DNA from: Pseudomonas reidholzensis
GTDB taxonomy: Bacteria > Pseudomonadota > Gammaproteobacteria > Pseudomonadales > Pseudomonadaceae
Reading direction: 5' to 3'
NCBI RefSeq assembly: GCF_900536025.1
Contig: NZ_UNOZ01000023.1
Location: 1 to 64,000 of the forward strand
Length of the DNA: 64,000 bases
Shown here: positions 55,375 through 64,000 of the stretch, piece by piece
Numbering within the stretch: position 1 is the stretch's first letter
How the letters are laid out: each line of letters opens with the position of its first letter
The notes under the pieces: model-generated
Databases searched by the model: none
What the model was told of the DNA's origin: nothing
The model's input: only the letters and a program-made list of their open reading frames with translations
Position numbers and translations under genes: made by a program

Positions 55375-55386
55375 TACCCGCAGGTA
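55375..55386. promoter_or_regulatory. Candidate TetR operator at the alcohol dehydrogenase promoter
   Basis: TACC-CGCA-GGTA is a perfect palindrome 50 bases upstream of the dehydrogenase ATG, almost identical to lyase promoter site 2. Confidence 0.6.
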
Positions 55387-55435
55387 GGTTAAATACTTAT
55401 TGGTTTACCCCGACAATAATAAAAAGGGACGCCTC

Positions 55436-56488
55436 ATGAAAGCCATGGTTCTGCACGACGGTCAGTTGCGCCTGGAGACGGTCACTGACCCCCAGCCCAC
55501 TGCGGGGCTACTGTTGACCCGGCCACTGGCCTGCGGTGTGTGCGGCAGCGACCTGCACGCCAAGGACCACGCCGAACACCTCTGCGGCCTGCTGCAAAGT
55601 GCAGGGTTCAGAGGCTTCATGGACCCGCACAAGCCGGTGGTGATGGGCCATGAATTCTGCTGCGAAGTGCTTGAACGCGCCCCGGGCTTCGAGGCCGGCC
55701 AGCGGGTCGTGGCCATGCCCTTCATCAGCGCGGGCCAGGGCGTGGAACTGGTCGGCTACTCCAATACCTTCAACGGCGCCTTCGCCGAGCAGATGCTGTT
55801 GCAGGCCAACCTGAGCTGGGCGGTCCCTGACCACGTAAGCACGGACATCGCAGCGCTTACCGAGCCGTTGTCGGTGGCCGTGCATGCGGTGGCAGAAGCC
55901 AACGTCGATGGTAACTGCGCCTTCGCGGTGGTCGGCTGCGGCCCGGTCGGGCTGTTTGTCATCGCCCGCTTGCGCGCCCTGGGCCTGGGCCCGGTACTGG
56001 CCATCGAACCGAGCCTCGCCCGCCGCGCCATGGCCGAGCAGATGGGCGCCGACAACGTGGTCGCGCCGGGCGACACCGGCGCCTGGTGGGATGCACTGGG
56101 GTTGCCGCTGGGGCTGTCGGATGCCATGGCGCAGGCTCCGGAACTGCGCCAGCGCTCACGCGCGGTACTGTTCGAGTGCGTCGGCAAGCCAGGGATGCTG
56201 ATGGCCCTGGCGCGCTCGGCGCCGGTCGGCGCAACCATCGTGGTGGTGGGCAACTGCATGCAGCCGGACACGCTTGAGCCGGCGTTCCTGCTGCAGAAGA
56301 GCCTCACGCTGAAATTTATCTTTGCCTACACCGCGGAGGATTTCGCCGAGGCGTTCGCGATGATCTGCCGGCAGCCCGAGCAACTGGCGCCGATGGTCAC
56401 CGGCAGTGTCAGCCTGGACAACCTCGAGCAGGCCTTCAGTGTTCTCAGCGGCAATGGCGTACATATCAAGATGTTGGTGAAGCCATGA
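55436..56488 (+). CDS. Zinc-dependent alcohol dehydrogenase (MDR superfamily)
   Basis: This 350-residue medium-chain dehydrogenase has the catalytic zinc residues in ACGVCGSDLH and VMGHEFCCEV and the Rossmann glycines in VVGCGPVGLFVIARLRALG. The four-Cys structural zinc lobe is missing, which is unusual but seen in some subfamilies. Substrate unknown; a secondary alcohol or diol converted to the hydroxyketone used by the ThDP lyase would fit the context. AAGGGA precedes the ATG at 55436. It is divergent from the TetR gene, sharing the operator region. Confidence 0.87.
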   Translation: MKAMVLHDGQLRLETVTDPQPTAGLLLTRPLACGVCGSDLHAKDHAEHLCGLLQSAGFRGFMDPHKPVVMGHEFCCEVLERAPGFEAGQRVVAMPFISAGQGVELVGYSNTFNGAFAEQMLLQANLSWAVPDHVSTDIAALTEPLSVAVHAVAEANVDGNCAFAVVGCGPVGLFVIARLRALGLGPVLAIEPSLARRAMAEQMGADNVVAPGDTGAWWDALGLPLGLSDAMAQAPELRQRSRAVLFECVGKPGMLMALARSAPVGATIVVVGNCMQPDTLEPAFLLQKSLTLKFIFAYTAEDFAEAFAMICRQPEQLAPMVTGSVSLDNLEQAFSVLSGNGVHIKMLVKP

Positions 56489-56521
56489 CGGAGTAATGGG
56501 ATCGCATGAGGGCTGCGAGGT

Positions 56522-56895
56522 GCTAGCCACAAGCTTCTCGGGCGCTCTCAGGATCGAGCGCCGCCCGCGCGGCGCTTCGCGGGTGCTAGCCACAACTTCT
56601 CTAGCGCCCTCACTATCGAGCGCCGCCCGCGCGGCGCTTCGCGGGGCAAGCCCGCTCCCACATTTGTTGCAACGCGCCATGGCCTGTGAGAGAGGGGTTG
56701 CCAGCCTTGGTGCCAGGCGAAAAGCTGGTGGGGAGCCATTTGAGGCGGCTCAGGATCTTCGCCGGACAAACAAGGGCTAAGACAGGGGTCTGTCAGGCCA
56801 TGGCACGATGCAACAAATGTGGGAGCGGGCTTGCCCCGCGAAGCGCCGCGCGGGCGGCGCTCGATCCTGAGAGCGCCCGAGAAGCCGTGGCTAGC
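56522..56895. repeat. Large REP cluster between alcohol dehydrogenase and tamB
   Basis: Two long inverted arms (56522-56690 and 56798-56895) flank a ~105-bp spacer. The arms contain GCTAGCCAC, CGAGCGCCGCCCGCGCGGCG and GCGGGGCAAGCCCGCTCCCA blocks. On the left side the first part is duplicated (56522 and 56585), the second copy with several changes. It lies between convergent genes and contains no supported gene. Confidence 0.85.
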
Positions 56896-56926
56896 GCCCA
56901 CTACTCCCCACACATATAACTGACAC

Positions 56927-59900
56927 TCAGAAATCCCGCTTGTAGAAGATATCCAACGAACTGGCCAACCCGCTGGCCGCCTCCAGGTACACCTTCTTGC
57001 TCAGCTTGTAGCGCAGAGCGATGGTGTTGGCCGGTTCGAACACCCCCACGCCATAGCGCAGGCTCAGCCGCTCGGTCAGGTTGCCGCTGGCGACCACGCT
57101 GGTGGTGTTGCCCGTGCCTTCGGTGTCGAGCTGGAAGTCATCGATGCCCAGGTTCGACGCGAGGCTGCCGGTCAGCCCGGCACTGCCTGCCAGGCCAAGG
57201 CCCAAGGCCGCCTGGGCGAGCATGTTGTTGTCTTCGCCGGTAGTGCCCAGCGGGCGGCCCAGCACCAGGTACGACAGGGCCTGCTCCTGGCTCATCGCTG
57301 GCTCGGAGAAGACCGTGGTGGTCGGCTGCTCGGCGCTGCCGCTGAGGCGGATACCAGCCGTCACGTCATCGACCTGGCGGATCGCTTCGATGTCCAGGTA
57401 CGGCTGGTCGATCGGGCCGGCAAACAGCAGCCGCGCGCGGCGGATGGTCAGGCGCTGGCCGTAGGCGCGGTAACGGCCGTCGGCCAGGCTGAGCTCGCCG
57501 CGGGTGTCGAGGTTGTCGCCGATGTGCACATGGCCGAGCAGGTTGGCGGTGAGCCCGAAGCCGCTGAAGGAGAGTTTCTCCTGGCCGACCTCGACGTCGA
57601 TGTCCATCGCCACGGCCATGGCCGGCGCGCCCTCCTCGGTCTGGTGGCCGACGATGACCGTGTCATCCGAGACCTTGACGGTCGACGGCGGCAGCTCGCG
57701 CACGGTGATCTTGCCCTTGGGCACCAGCACCTTGCCGGTCACTGCCAGCTTGTCACCGGCCAGGCGGATCGTCAGGTCGGGGGCGACGTCGAGGGTTGCG
57801 TAGGGTTCGACGCTGACCGGCAACTGCTGACCCTGCAGGCGCAGGTCCATGGCCAGTGCCTGACCCCAGGTCAGGTTGCCGCTCAATTGGCCACGGCCCG
57901 CTGGGCCACTGCGCCAGCCACCCTGCACCTGCACCTGCTCGCCGGCGATCAGCGCTTGCAGCGACAGGTCCTGGAGGCTGACCGGCAGCTCGGCACCACT
58001 CACCTCACCGCCGGTGAGGGCCAGGTTGCCGTTGACCTGCGGCGCCAGCAGCGAGCCGGACAGGCGGCCGCTGCCATTGAGCTGGCCGGCCAGGCGCTCG
58101 ACCATCGGCACGAACGGCCGCGCCACCGACAGGTCCAGGCCCGTCAGGCGGAAGTCGCCCGACAGGGGCTTGTTCTTGCCCAGCGGATCGAGGCGGGTCG
58201 ACAGCGCCAATTCACCCAGGCGCTCACCGCGGAAGTTCAGCGTGGTGTCGACTCGCCGCGGGCTCAGGGTGCTGTCCAGGCGCAGCACCTGATACGGGAA
58301 ATCGACCCAGCGCTCAGCGTCACGCACGCGCAGCGTACCGCCGCTGGCATCGATGCGAATGGTGCCTTTCGGGCCACTGGCGGGGATGTCCAGGTTGACG
58401 TCGGCGTTGAGCATGCCCTGCCAGGCGAAGTCTTTCGGCAGCCATTGCGCCAGGCTGTCGATCGGGAACTGCTTGAGGTGATAGCGCAGCCGCGGCTCCG
58501 GCGCCAGGCGCTGGTCTTCGCCACACAGGCTGGCCGGGCCGGAGCGCCAGCAATGTGCGCCGAAGTCGAGCTGACCGTTGGCCAGGCGCTGCAGTTTGGC
58601 CGGGGCCTGCAACTGCCAGTCCTGGCCACCGGCCTGGATCCGCCCGGTGGCCAGGCGGCCGCGCCAGTCGCCCTTGGCCAACTGGCCGTCCAGGGCAAGA
58701 TCAAGCTTGATTTGCGGGCCCGCCAGGGCCAGGGTCATGGCCTGCTGGCGAATGTCGCCTTTTCCGGCCACGCTGAGATCACCCAATGCCGTATCGCCCA
58801 GGCGAATCGTGCCGGCCTTGAGGTTGATCACCCCGCGCTGGGCGCTGTCCAGCCGGGCGTCGAGGTCGAGGCGCTGCACGCGGTTGTCGGCCTGGGCCAG
58901 TTGTTGCCCTTGCAGAGTAAGGGTGCCCTCGGGCGCGGCCAAGGTCCCGGCCAGGTCCAGGCGGCCCTTGACTTGCCCCTGCAGGCGCGGCCAGAGCTGG
59001 CCAAGGCGCGGCAGGTCGAGGTCGATACGCCCGGCCAGACGCTGTTGCAGGCTGCCGCTGCCATTGATGCGGTTGTCGCCCAGCTGCACCGCCAGGGCGC
59101 CCAGTGTCCAGCTGTCACCGGCGCCTTGCGCCTCGGCCTTGAGCACGGCGGGCTGGCCGCGCAGGCGGCCCTTGAGGTCGAGCTGGGCCTGCAGTTGCAG
59201 GCGCTCATCCTTCAATTCGCCTTTGCTGCGCAGCGGCCCGGCGAGCGTGCCGGGCAGTTCGGCCAGCCAGTAGGCCGGGTCGAGCGCGGCCAACTGCAGG
59301 TCGACATCCCAGGCCAGGGTATCGGCAAAACGCAGCGCCAGGCTGCCCGTCGCCTTGCCCTGCCCTGCGCTCAACGCCAGTTGCGGCAAGCGCACCTGGC
59401 CGAGGTCGCCTTCGAACGGGCTGGTCAGGTTGAACGCCCCCGCGGGGCCGTCGAGGTCGCCATTGAACGTGCCTTTATAGTTGCCATCGCGGTAGGCGAC
59501 CTGGGCAGTTAGGCGTTTGAGGGTGACTTGTGGCGCCTCCTCCAGCGGATACAGGCGCAACCAGGGGAAGTCCTGCCAGTCGAGCTGGGCATCGGCGCTC
59601 AGGCCCTGCTGCCAGTCGGCGCTGGCTTGCAGCTTGAGCCGCTGGACCTCGCTGGCGTTGAGGTCGAGCGCATCGAGCTTGGCGCCCTTGGCATCCACCC
59701 GGCCCGCCAGGACCAGGGCAATCGGCCCCTGCTCCGCCGGCAGGCTGGCTGAACCGGAGAGTTGATAGCCCTTGAGCAGGTCGCCCTTGGCATCCAGGCG
59801 CAGTTGATTGAGTTGCAGCGTGTCGGGCAGCGTCGCGGCCGGCTTGAACGCCTCGGAGCGGATGCTCAGCTTGGCCGGCAGGTGCTCGGCCAGCGCTTGC

Positions 59901-60601
59901 AGCTCGCCAGTGAGGTGGGCGTCGAGGTAGCCCGTGCTGGTCGCGTCGATGTTCAGGGTCTTCTGCAGTTCGCCCTTGGCGGTCAGGGCCAACTGCCAGG
60001 CCTGGCCTTCGACCGCCGGCAGTTGCACGGTGCCCGCGAGCTGCAACGGCCAGTCCCCTTCGGGTTGCAGGTCGCCTTGCAGGTTCAGGTGCAGGTCGTC
60101 ACGTTGCAGTTGCAGGCTGTCGATGCGCAGGCCGTTGGCGGTCCAGTGCGCCGCCAGTTGCAGGTCGCCCAGCAGGTCGCTGCCATCCAGGCGCAGTTGG
60201 CCCAGCTTGACCTCGCCGAGCTCGATCGCCAGCGGCAGACGCAGCGCCGGCAGCTGCAACGGGCCGCTGTCTGGGTCGGCTGCGCTCGGGGCAAACGCCA
60301 TGTCGACCCGCTCGGCCTGCAGCCGGTCGATGCACAGCGTCGCGCGCAGCAGGCACAGCGGTGACCAGGCCAGTTGCGGCGCCTGCACCTCGACCTTGCT
60401 CGCGGCATCGGTCCAGGTCAGGCGACTGGCTTGCCAGCCGCCACCGAGGCGACCCTGGAAGTCTTCGACGTGCAGCCCGGGCACCAGGCCCAGTGCCCAG
60501 CGGCTACCGGCCTGGGTACCGAGCAACACTGCCAGGCTCAAGGCGACCAGCAGTACCAGGCCAAGCAGGCTCAATAGAATGTATTTGAACGCACGCGTCA
60601 C
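56927..60601 (-). CDS. tamB: TamB, inner-membrane AsmA-like protein
   Basis: This 1224-residue protein has one N-terminal membrane anchor (ILLSLLGLVLLVALSLAVLL) and a very long periplasmic region of repeated beta strands forming a lipid-binding groove. It ends in the conserved TamB domain (DUF490) with GRYRAYGQRLTIRRARLLFAG, YLDIEAIR and the terminal Phe-ending barrel-like segment IFYKRDF. TamB spans the periplasm, moves phospholipid to the outer membrane and works with TamA in outer-membrane protein assembly. Its start overlaps the tamA stop by four bases. Confidence 0.93.
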   Translation of the reverse strand: MTRAFKYILLSLLGLVLLVALSLAVLLGTQAGSRWALGLVPGLHVEDFQGRLGGGWQASRLTWTDAASKVEVQAPQLAWSPLCLLRATLCIDRLQAERVDMAFAPSAADPDSGPLQLPALRLPLAIELGEVKLGQLRLDGSDLLGDLQLAAHWTANGLRIDSLQLQRDDLHLNLQGDLQPEGDWPLQLAGTVQLPAVEGQAWQLALTAKGELQKTLNIDATSTGYLDAHLTGELQALAEHLPAKLSIRSEAFKPAATLPDTLQLNQLRLDAKGDLLKGYQLSGSASLPAEQGPIALVLAGRVDAKGAKLDALDLNASEVQRLKLQASADWQQGLSADAQLDWQDFPWLRLYPLEEAPQVTLKRLTAQVAYRDGNYKGTFNGDLDGPAGAFNLTSPFEGDLGQVRLPQLALSAGQGKATGSLALRFADTLAWDVDLQLAALDPAYWLAELPGTLAGPLRSKGELKDERLQLQAQLDLKGRLRGQPAVLKAEAQGAGDSWTLGALAVQLGDNRINGSGSLQQRLAGRIDLDLPRLGQLWPRLQGQVKGRLDLAGTLAAPEGTLTLQGQQLAQADNRVQRLDLDARLDSAQRGVINLKAGTIRLGDTALGDLSVAGKGDIRQQAMTLALAGPQIKLDLALDGQLAKGDWRGRLATGRIQAGGQDWQLQAPAKLQRLANGQLDFGAHCWRSGPASLCGEDQRLAPEPRLRYHLKQFPIDSLAQWLPKDFAWQGMLNADVNLDIPASGPKGTIRIDASGGTLRVRDAERWVDFPYQVLRLDSTLSPRRVDTTLNFRGERLGELALSTRLDPLGKNKPLSGDFRLTGLDLSVARPFVPMVERLAGQLNGSGRLSGSLLAPQVNGNLALTGGEVSGAELPVSLQDLSLQALIAGEQVQVQGGWRSGPAGRGQLSGNLTWGQALAMDLRLQGQQLPVSVEPYATLDVAPDLTIRLAGDKLAVTGKVLVPKGKITVRELPPSTVKVSDDTVIVGHQTEEGAPAMAVAMDIDVEVGQEKLSFSGFGLTANLLGHVHIGDNLDTRGELSLADGRYRAYGQRLTIRRARLLFAGPIDQPYLDIEAIRQVDDVTAGIRLSGSAEQPTTTVFSEPAMSQEQALSYLVLGRPLGTTGEDNNMLAQAALGLGLAGSAGLTGSLASNLGIDDFQLDTEGTGNTTSVVASGNLTERLSLRYGVGVFEPANTIALRYKLSKKVYLEAASGLASSLDIFYKRDF

Positions 60602-62340
60602 AGCTCAGGCCCCATGGAGAAGTGCAGGCGAATGCCACCGTCGTCGTCCAGTGCCTTGGCCAGGTCAAGGCGCAGTGGCCCGACCGGTGACACCCAACGG
60701 ACACCGATGCCGACACCGGTCTTGAGGCTTGGCAGTTCCAGCGTATTGAACGAGTTGCCTTGGTCGATGAACGTCGCCACCCGCCATTTGTCGGTCAGCG
60801 AATACTGGTACTCGGCACTGCCGGCAACCATGTAGCGGCCACCGATGCGGTCGCCGTCGCTGTTTTTCGGCGACAGGCTCTGGTAGTCGTAGCCGCGCAC
60901 GCTCTGGTCGCCACCGGCGAAGAAGCGCAGCGAGGGCGGGATGTTTTTCTGGTAACCGTTGGTGGCGCTGCCGCCGAACTGCACGCGCGCCAGGAAGCGG
61001 TGGTTCTGGCCCAGCGTGGTCAGGCCCTTGAGCAGCACATTGCCGTGCAGCAGGTTGGTGTCGGAGACCAGCCCCTCTTTGGCGACCTGCGCGTCGAACT
61101 GCAAGCGGTAGCCGTTATGCGGGTCGAGGCGGTTGTCGCTGCGCACGTAGGAGTAACTCACCCCTGGCATCAGCAGGTTGCTCAGGCCGGAGTCATCGCC
61201 CAGCTTGTACTCTTCGCGCTGGTACTTGAGCGAGATCACCCGCTGCCAGCCGCTGGGCAGCTTGCTGTGCCACTCCGGGCCGACGGTAAGCAGCTTGCTC
61301 AGGGTGTCGGTCCCGGCGATCTCTTCATTCTGGTAGCCCCCGGCGAAGCGCAGCTTGTCGGTCAGCGGCGGGTCGAGCGGCACGTCGTACCACAGCCCGA
61401 CGTTTTGCCGCGGCGCCGAGAGTTCGGCCTCCCAGCCGTAGCTATGGCCTTGCGGGTTGACCCAGTGGCGCGTCCAGTTGGCCTTGCCGCGCGGCCCGAC
61501 GTCGGTCGAAAAGCCCAGGCCAAGGCCCATGGTGCGGGGCTTGCGGGTTTCCAGGCGGACGTCTACCGGGATCTCCTGGGCGACTGCGGCGGTGGGCGCT
61601 GCGTCAACCCGCACGCCTTCGAAGTAGCCGCTCGATTGCAGGGCGTTGTTGAGTTCGGCGATCAGTTCGGAGTCGTAGGGGGTGCCCGGCTTGAACGGCA
61701 CCATGCGCTGCAGCAGGTCCTGGTCCAGCGGGGTATCGCCGCCAAAGCGCACGGCGCCCAGGTAGAAGCGCGGGCCGCTCTGGTAGACCAGTTCGATGTC
61801 GGCGACGCCGGCCTGCGGGTCGACCGCCAGGCGCTGGCGGCTGAAGTGGCCACTGAAGAAGCCGTAGCGCGAGGCCTGGTTCTGGATCAGCCGCTTGGCG
61901 TCCTCGTAGGTGCCATGGTTGAGCCGCTCGCCGGCACGCAGCGCCTTGCTATCTGGCAGCCGAAACGCCTTGAGTTCGCTGGCTGGGCCTTCGATGCGCA
62001 CCGTCACGTTGCGCAGCCGGACCGGCTCGCCGGGGTCGATGCGGATGATCAACTGCGCCGACGCGTCCTTGTCAGCCGCTGGCTTGACCTCGGTGTCGAT
62101 CTGCGCCTGGTAGTAACCGAGCGCCTGGGCGGCCTTGCGCGCCTGCTCCTCGGCACCGCGACTGAAGCGCAGCAAGGCCTCTTCGTCACGCTCGCCAAGG
62201 CTACCGATATAGCCCTCGACATTCGCCTTGAGCGCCTTGTTGGCCGGTTTCACCCGCACCAGCAATTCGCTCTGGGCCCATACTGTACTGCTGGCGGCCA
62301 GGATGATCAGGCCCCAGGTTAGTCTTCCTGAATACGTCAT
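60598..62340 (-). CDS. tamA: TamA, outer-membrane Omp85-family protein
   Basis: This 580-residue protein has a signal peptide (LTWGLIILAASSTVWAQ), three POTRA domains and a C-terminal 16-strand barrel with the Omp85 signature region GGDQSVRGYDYQSLSP and final strands ending IRLHFSMGPEL. It works with TamB in the translocation and assembly module. The ATG at 62340 is chosen; 62349 is also possible, and neither has a clear Shine-Dalgarno, so translation may rely on the GNAT gene upstream (43 bases). Confidence 0.93.
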   Translation of the reverse strand: MTYSGRLTWGLIILAASSTVWAQSELLVRVKPANKALKANVEGYIGSLGERDEEALLRFSRGAEEQARKAAQALGYYQAQIDTEVKPAADKDASAQLIIRIDPGEPVRLRNVTVRIEGPASELKAFRLPDSKALRAGERLNHGTYEDAKRLIQNQASRYGFFSGHFSRQRLAVDPQAGVADIELVYQSGPRFYLGAVRFGGDTPLDQDLLQRMVPFKPGTPYDSELIAELNNALQSSGYFEGVRVDAAPTAAVAQEIPVDVRLETRKPRTMGLGLGFSTDVGPRGKANWTRHWVNPQGHSYGWEAELSAPRQNVGLWYDVPLDPPLTDKLRFAGGYQNEEIAGTDTLSKLLTVGPEWHSKLPSGWQRVISLKYQREEYKLGDDSGLSNLLMPGVSYSYVRSDNRLDPHNGYRLQFDAQVAKEGLVSDTNLLHGNVLLKGLTTLGQNHRFLARVQFGGSATNGYQKNIPPSLRFFAGGDQSVRGYDYQSLSPKNSDGDRIGGRYMVAGSAEYQYSLTDKWRVATFIDQGNSFNTLELPSLKTGVGIGVRWVSPVGPLRLDLAKALDDDGGIRLHFSMGPEL

Positions 62341-62392
62341 GCGGGGCATGCTACCAGAGCCAGACGCGCAAGGCAGCGCTCTACCGCGCAGG

Positions 62393-63043
62393 TCACGCGA
62401 TTGCTGATTTGGATGACAACGGATTGGGATGAAAAAACACCCGCTCGCGGATCGGTCCTACGGCGATTTCGCCGATTTCCTGGTAGCCATGGCGCTCATA
62501 GAACGCCAGGTAGTGGGCATTGCCGGTGTCCAGCACCACGCCTTGGGTGCCCGGGTCATCGGCGCACCAGTCGTGAACCGCCTGTAACAATTGCTCACCG
62601 TAATGCTGGCCCTGGTACTGCGGGTGCACGCCCAGCAGCGGCAGCACGTGGACCTGGTCCGAGGGCAGGCAGGCGGCCAGCGCGGCCTGGTAATCCAGGT
62701 AGCGACGGGTACAGCGCAAACCGGTACCGAGGATCATCCGCAAGCGCCACGCCCAGCTGTCGGCCACACCGAGCCTGCGCAGCGGCGGCACGATCAGCGC
62801 CAGGCCCACCAGGCGGTCTTCGACCATTACCCCGAGCGCCGGCAGCTGCAAATAGAAATGCTGGCGCACCCACTCGCGGATCATCACCCGCAGGCGGCGT
62901 TCATAGCCGGGCCGCTGGCCTTCGAACAGGTAGGCGAAGGTCGGTTCGTGGCGGTACGCGTGGTACAGCAACGAGCGCACCTCGCGGCCGTAGCCCTCGT
63001 CGAGCAGGCAGATGCGGGCCGGAGCGGGGATGTCTTCGGGCAT
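62393..63043 (-). CDS. GNAT-family N-acetyltransferase
   Basis: This 216-residue protein has a C-terminal acetyl-CoA fold: VLPLLGVHPQYQGQHYGEQLL is motif A with the Q/RxxGxG/A-like loop, and HYLAFYERHGYQEIG is motif B. The substrate is unknown. AAGGAGG precedes the ATG at 63043; the frame extends upstream. It lies before tamA on the same strand and next to xthA, the arrangement I recall from P. aeruginosa. Confidence 0.85.
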   Translation of the reverse strand: MPEDIPAPARICLLDEGYGREVRSLLYHAYRHEPTFAYLFEGQRPGYERRLRVMIREWVRQHFYLQLPALGVMVEDRLVGLALIVPPLRRLGVADSWAWRLRMILGTGLRCTRRYLDYQAALAACLPSDQVHVLPLLGVHPQYQGQHYGEQLLQAVHDWCADDPGTQGVVLDTGNAHYLAFYERHGYQEIGEIAVGPIRERVFFHPNPLSSKSAIA

Positions 63044-63206
63044 TGCGGGCAATCCTCCTTGGAATGGACGTACAGTGCCTTGGAGGTGCGACACCGCACT
63101 TGGTTCACCTCCTTCCGCACGTTAGCAGCGCAGACTGCACGGCGCCATGCTGGTGGTCGCGGCCGATGTCCGCTAGCATCCCCGCTTTTACCAGGATTGG
63201 CTCGCC

Positions 63207-64000
63207 ATGAAGATCGTCTCGTTCAACATCAACGGCCTGCGCGCCCGCCCGCACCAGCTGGCGGCACTGATCGAGAAGCATCAGCCAGACGTGATCGGCC
63301 TGCAGGAAACCAAGGTCAGCGACGAACAGTTTCCACTGGCCGACGTGCAAGCCCTGGGGTACCACGTGCACTACCACGGGCAGAAGGGCCACTACGGCGT
63401 CGCCCTGCTCTCGCGCCAGGCGCCGCTGGCCTTGCACAAAGGCTTTGCCAGTGACGAGGAAGACGCCCAGCGGCGCTTCATCTGGGGCACCTTCGCCGAT
63501 GCCGATGGCAACCCGATCACCATCATGAACGGCTACTTCCCGCAGGGTGAAAGCCGCGACCACCCGACCAAGTTCCCGGCCAAGCAACGCTTCTACAGCG
63601 ACCTGCAAACCCTGCTGGAAACCCAGTTCGACAACCAGCAGCCACTGGTGGTGATGGGCGACGTCAACATCTCCCCGCAGGACTGCGACATCGGCATCGG
63701 TGCCGACAACGCCAAGCGCTGGTTGAAGACCGGCAAATGCAGCTTCCTGCCGGAAGAGCGCGAGTGGATGGAACGCCTCAAGGGCTGGGGCCTGGTCGAC
63801 AGCTTCCGCCACCTGCACCCGGAGGTGGCCGACCGCTTCAGCTGGTTCGACTACCGCAGCCGTGGTTTCGAGGACGAACCCAAGCGTGGCCTGCGCATCG
63901 ACCTGATCATGGCCTCGCAAGGGCTGCTGCCGCGCGTGAAGGCGGCCGGGGTGGATTACGACCTGCGCGCGATGGAGAAGCCCTCGGACCATGCGCCGAT
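63207..64000 (+). CDS. xthA: Exodeoxyribonuclease III (3' end beyond window)
   Basis: This partial protein (264 residues visible) is a class II AP endonuclease and 3'-5' exonuclease for base-excision repair. [25 protein letters not shown] (metal Glu), [20 protein letters not shown] and the start of the catalytic KPSDHAPI motif are visible; the residues after that are missing because the window ends. It is divergent from the GNAT gene. Confidence 0.95.
   Translation, partial: MKIVSFNINGLRARPHQLAALIEKHQPDVIGLQETKVSDEQFPLADVQALGYHVHYHGQKGHYGVALLSRQAPLALHKGFASDEEDAQRRFIWGTFADADGNPITIMNGYFPQGESRDHPTKFPAKQRFYSDLQTLLETQFDNQQPLVVMGDVNISPQDCDIGIGADNAKRWLKTGKCSFLPEEREWMERLKGWGLVDSFRHLHPEVADRFSWFDYRSRGFEDEPKRGLRIDLIMASQGLLPRVKAAGVDYDLRAMEKPSDHAP

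Overview
This is a chromosomal window from a Pseudomonas, most likely of the P. putida group. The evidence is high-GC coding, P. putida-type REP pairs (REPINs), and runs of recognisable Pseudomonas neighbours: grxD-bfr-bfd-peroxiredoxin-rnt-pyrC-motY-argG, purMN, the aerobic B12 operon, cysS-glnS-ppiB-lpxH-pvdQ and tamAB-xthA. Gene names rest on reading the translated proteins; no search was run.

Layout. 1-402: right half of a dispersed ~800-bp composite repeat. 538-6947: iron, redox and housekeeping genes ending in argG. 7011-7850: a second composite repeat. 7892-12825: perM, a DUF2066 gene, purM, purN and a DUF3108 gene. 12905-13720: a third copy, inverted. 13714-22485: ten tightly coupled B12 genes (cobO to cobS, minus strand) behind a cobalamin riboswitch (about 22618-22805). 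22913-26407: a PQQ-type sugar dehydrogenase, two NlpC/P60 lipoproteins and hda. 26597-28815: a fourth copy, split exactly by a 1361-bp IS1111-group element (26653-28013). 28854-37481: cysS, glnS, ppiB, lpxH, pvdQ, a Fur-like mini-regulator, a small membrane protein and a Mor-family regulator. 37482-42050: a visibly AT-richer accessory island with three unrecognised genes. 42085-56488: catabolic region with pcaIJ, a LysR-porin-MFS-amidohydrolase group, and an operon built around a benzaldehyde-lyase-like ThDP enzyme with an aldehyde dehydrogenase, an outer-membrane protein and an acyl-CoA synthetase, plus a TetR regulator and a zinc alcohol dehydrogenase. 56927-64000: tamB, tamA, a GNAT protein and xthA, which is cut by the window end.

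How parts fit together. The B12 genes carry corrin late steps and lower-ligand assembly under one riboswitch. The 48.6-56.5 kb cluster reads as a regulon: TACC-N4-GGTA palindromes sit in front of both the lyase operon and the alcohol dehydrogenase, flanking the TetR gene. This suggests a diol/acyloin to aldehyde to acid to acyl-CoA route. The pcaIJ pair performs the CoA-transfer step of the beta-ketoadipate pathway.

Most striking structures. (1) The IS1111-group element has a readable guide (seek/bridge) RNA loop whose two guides match the repeat arm it interrupts. (2) The composite repeats sit at every border between gene blocks. (3) The island gene at 37749-38741 begins with a C8 tract directly after its start codon.
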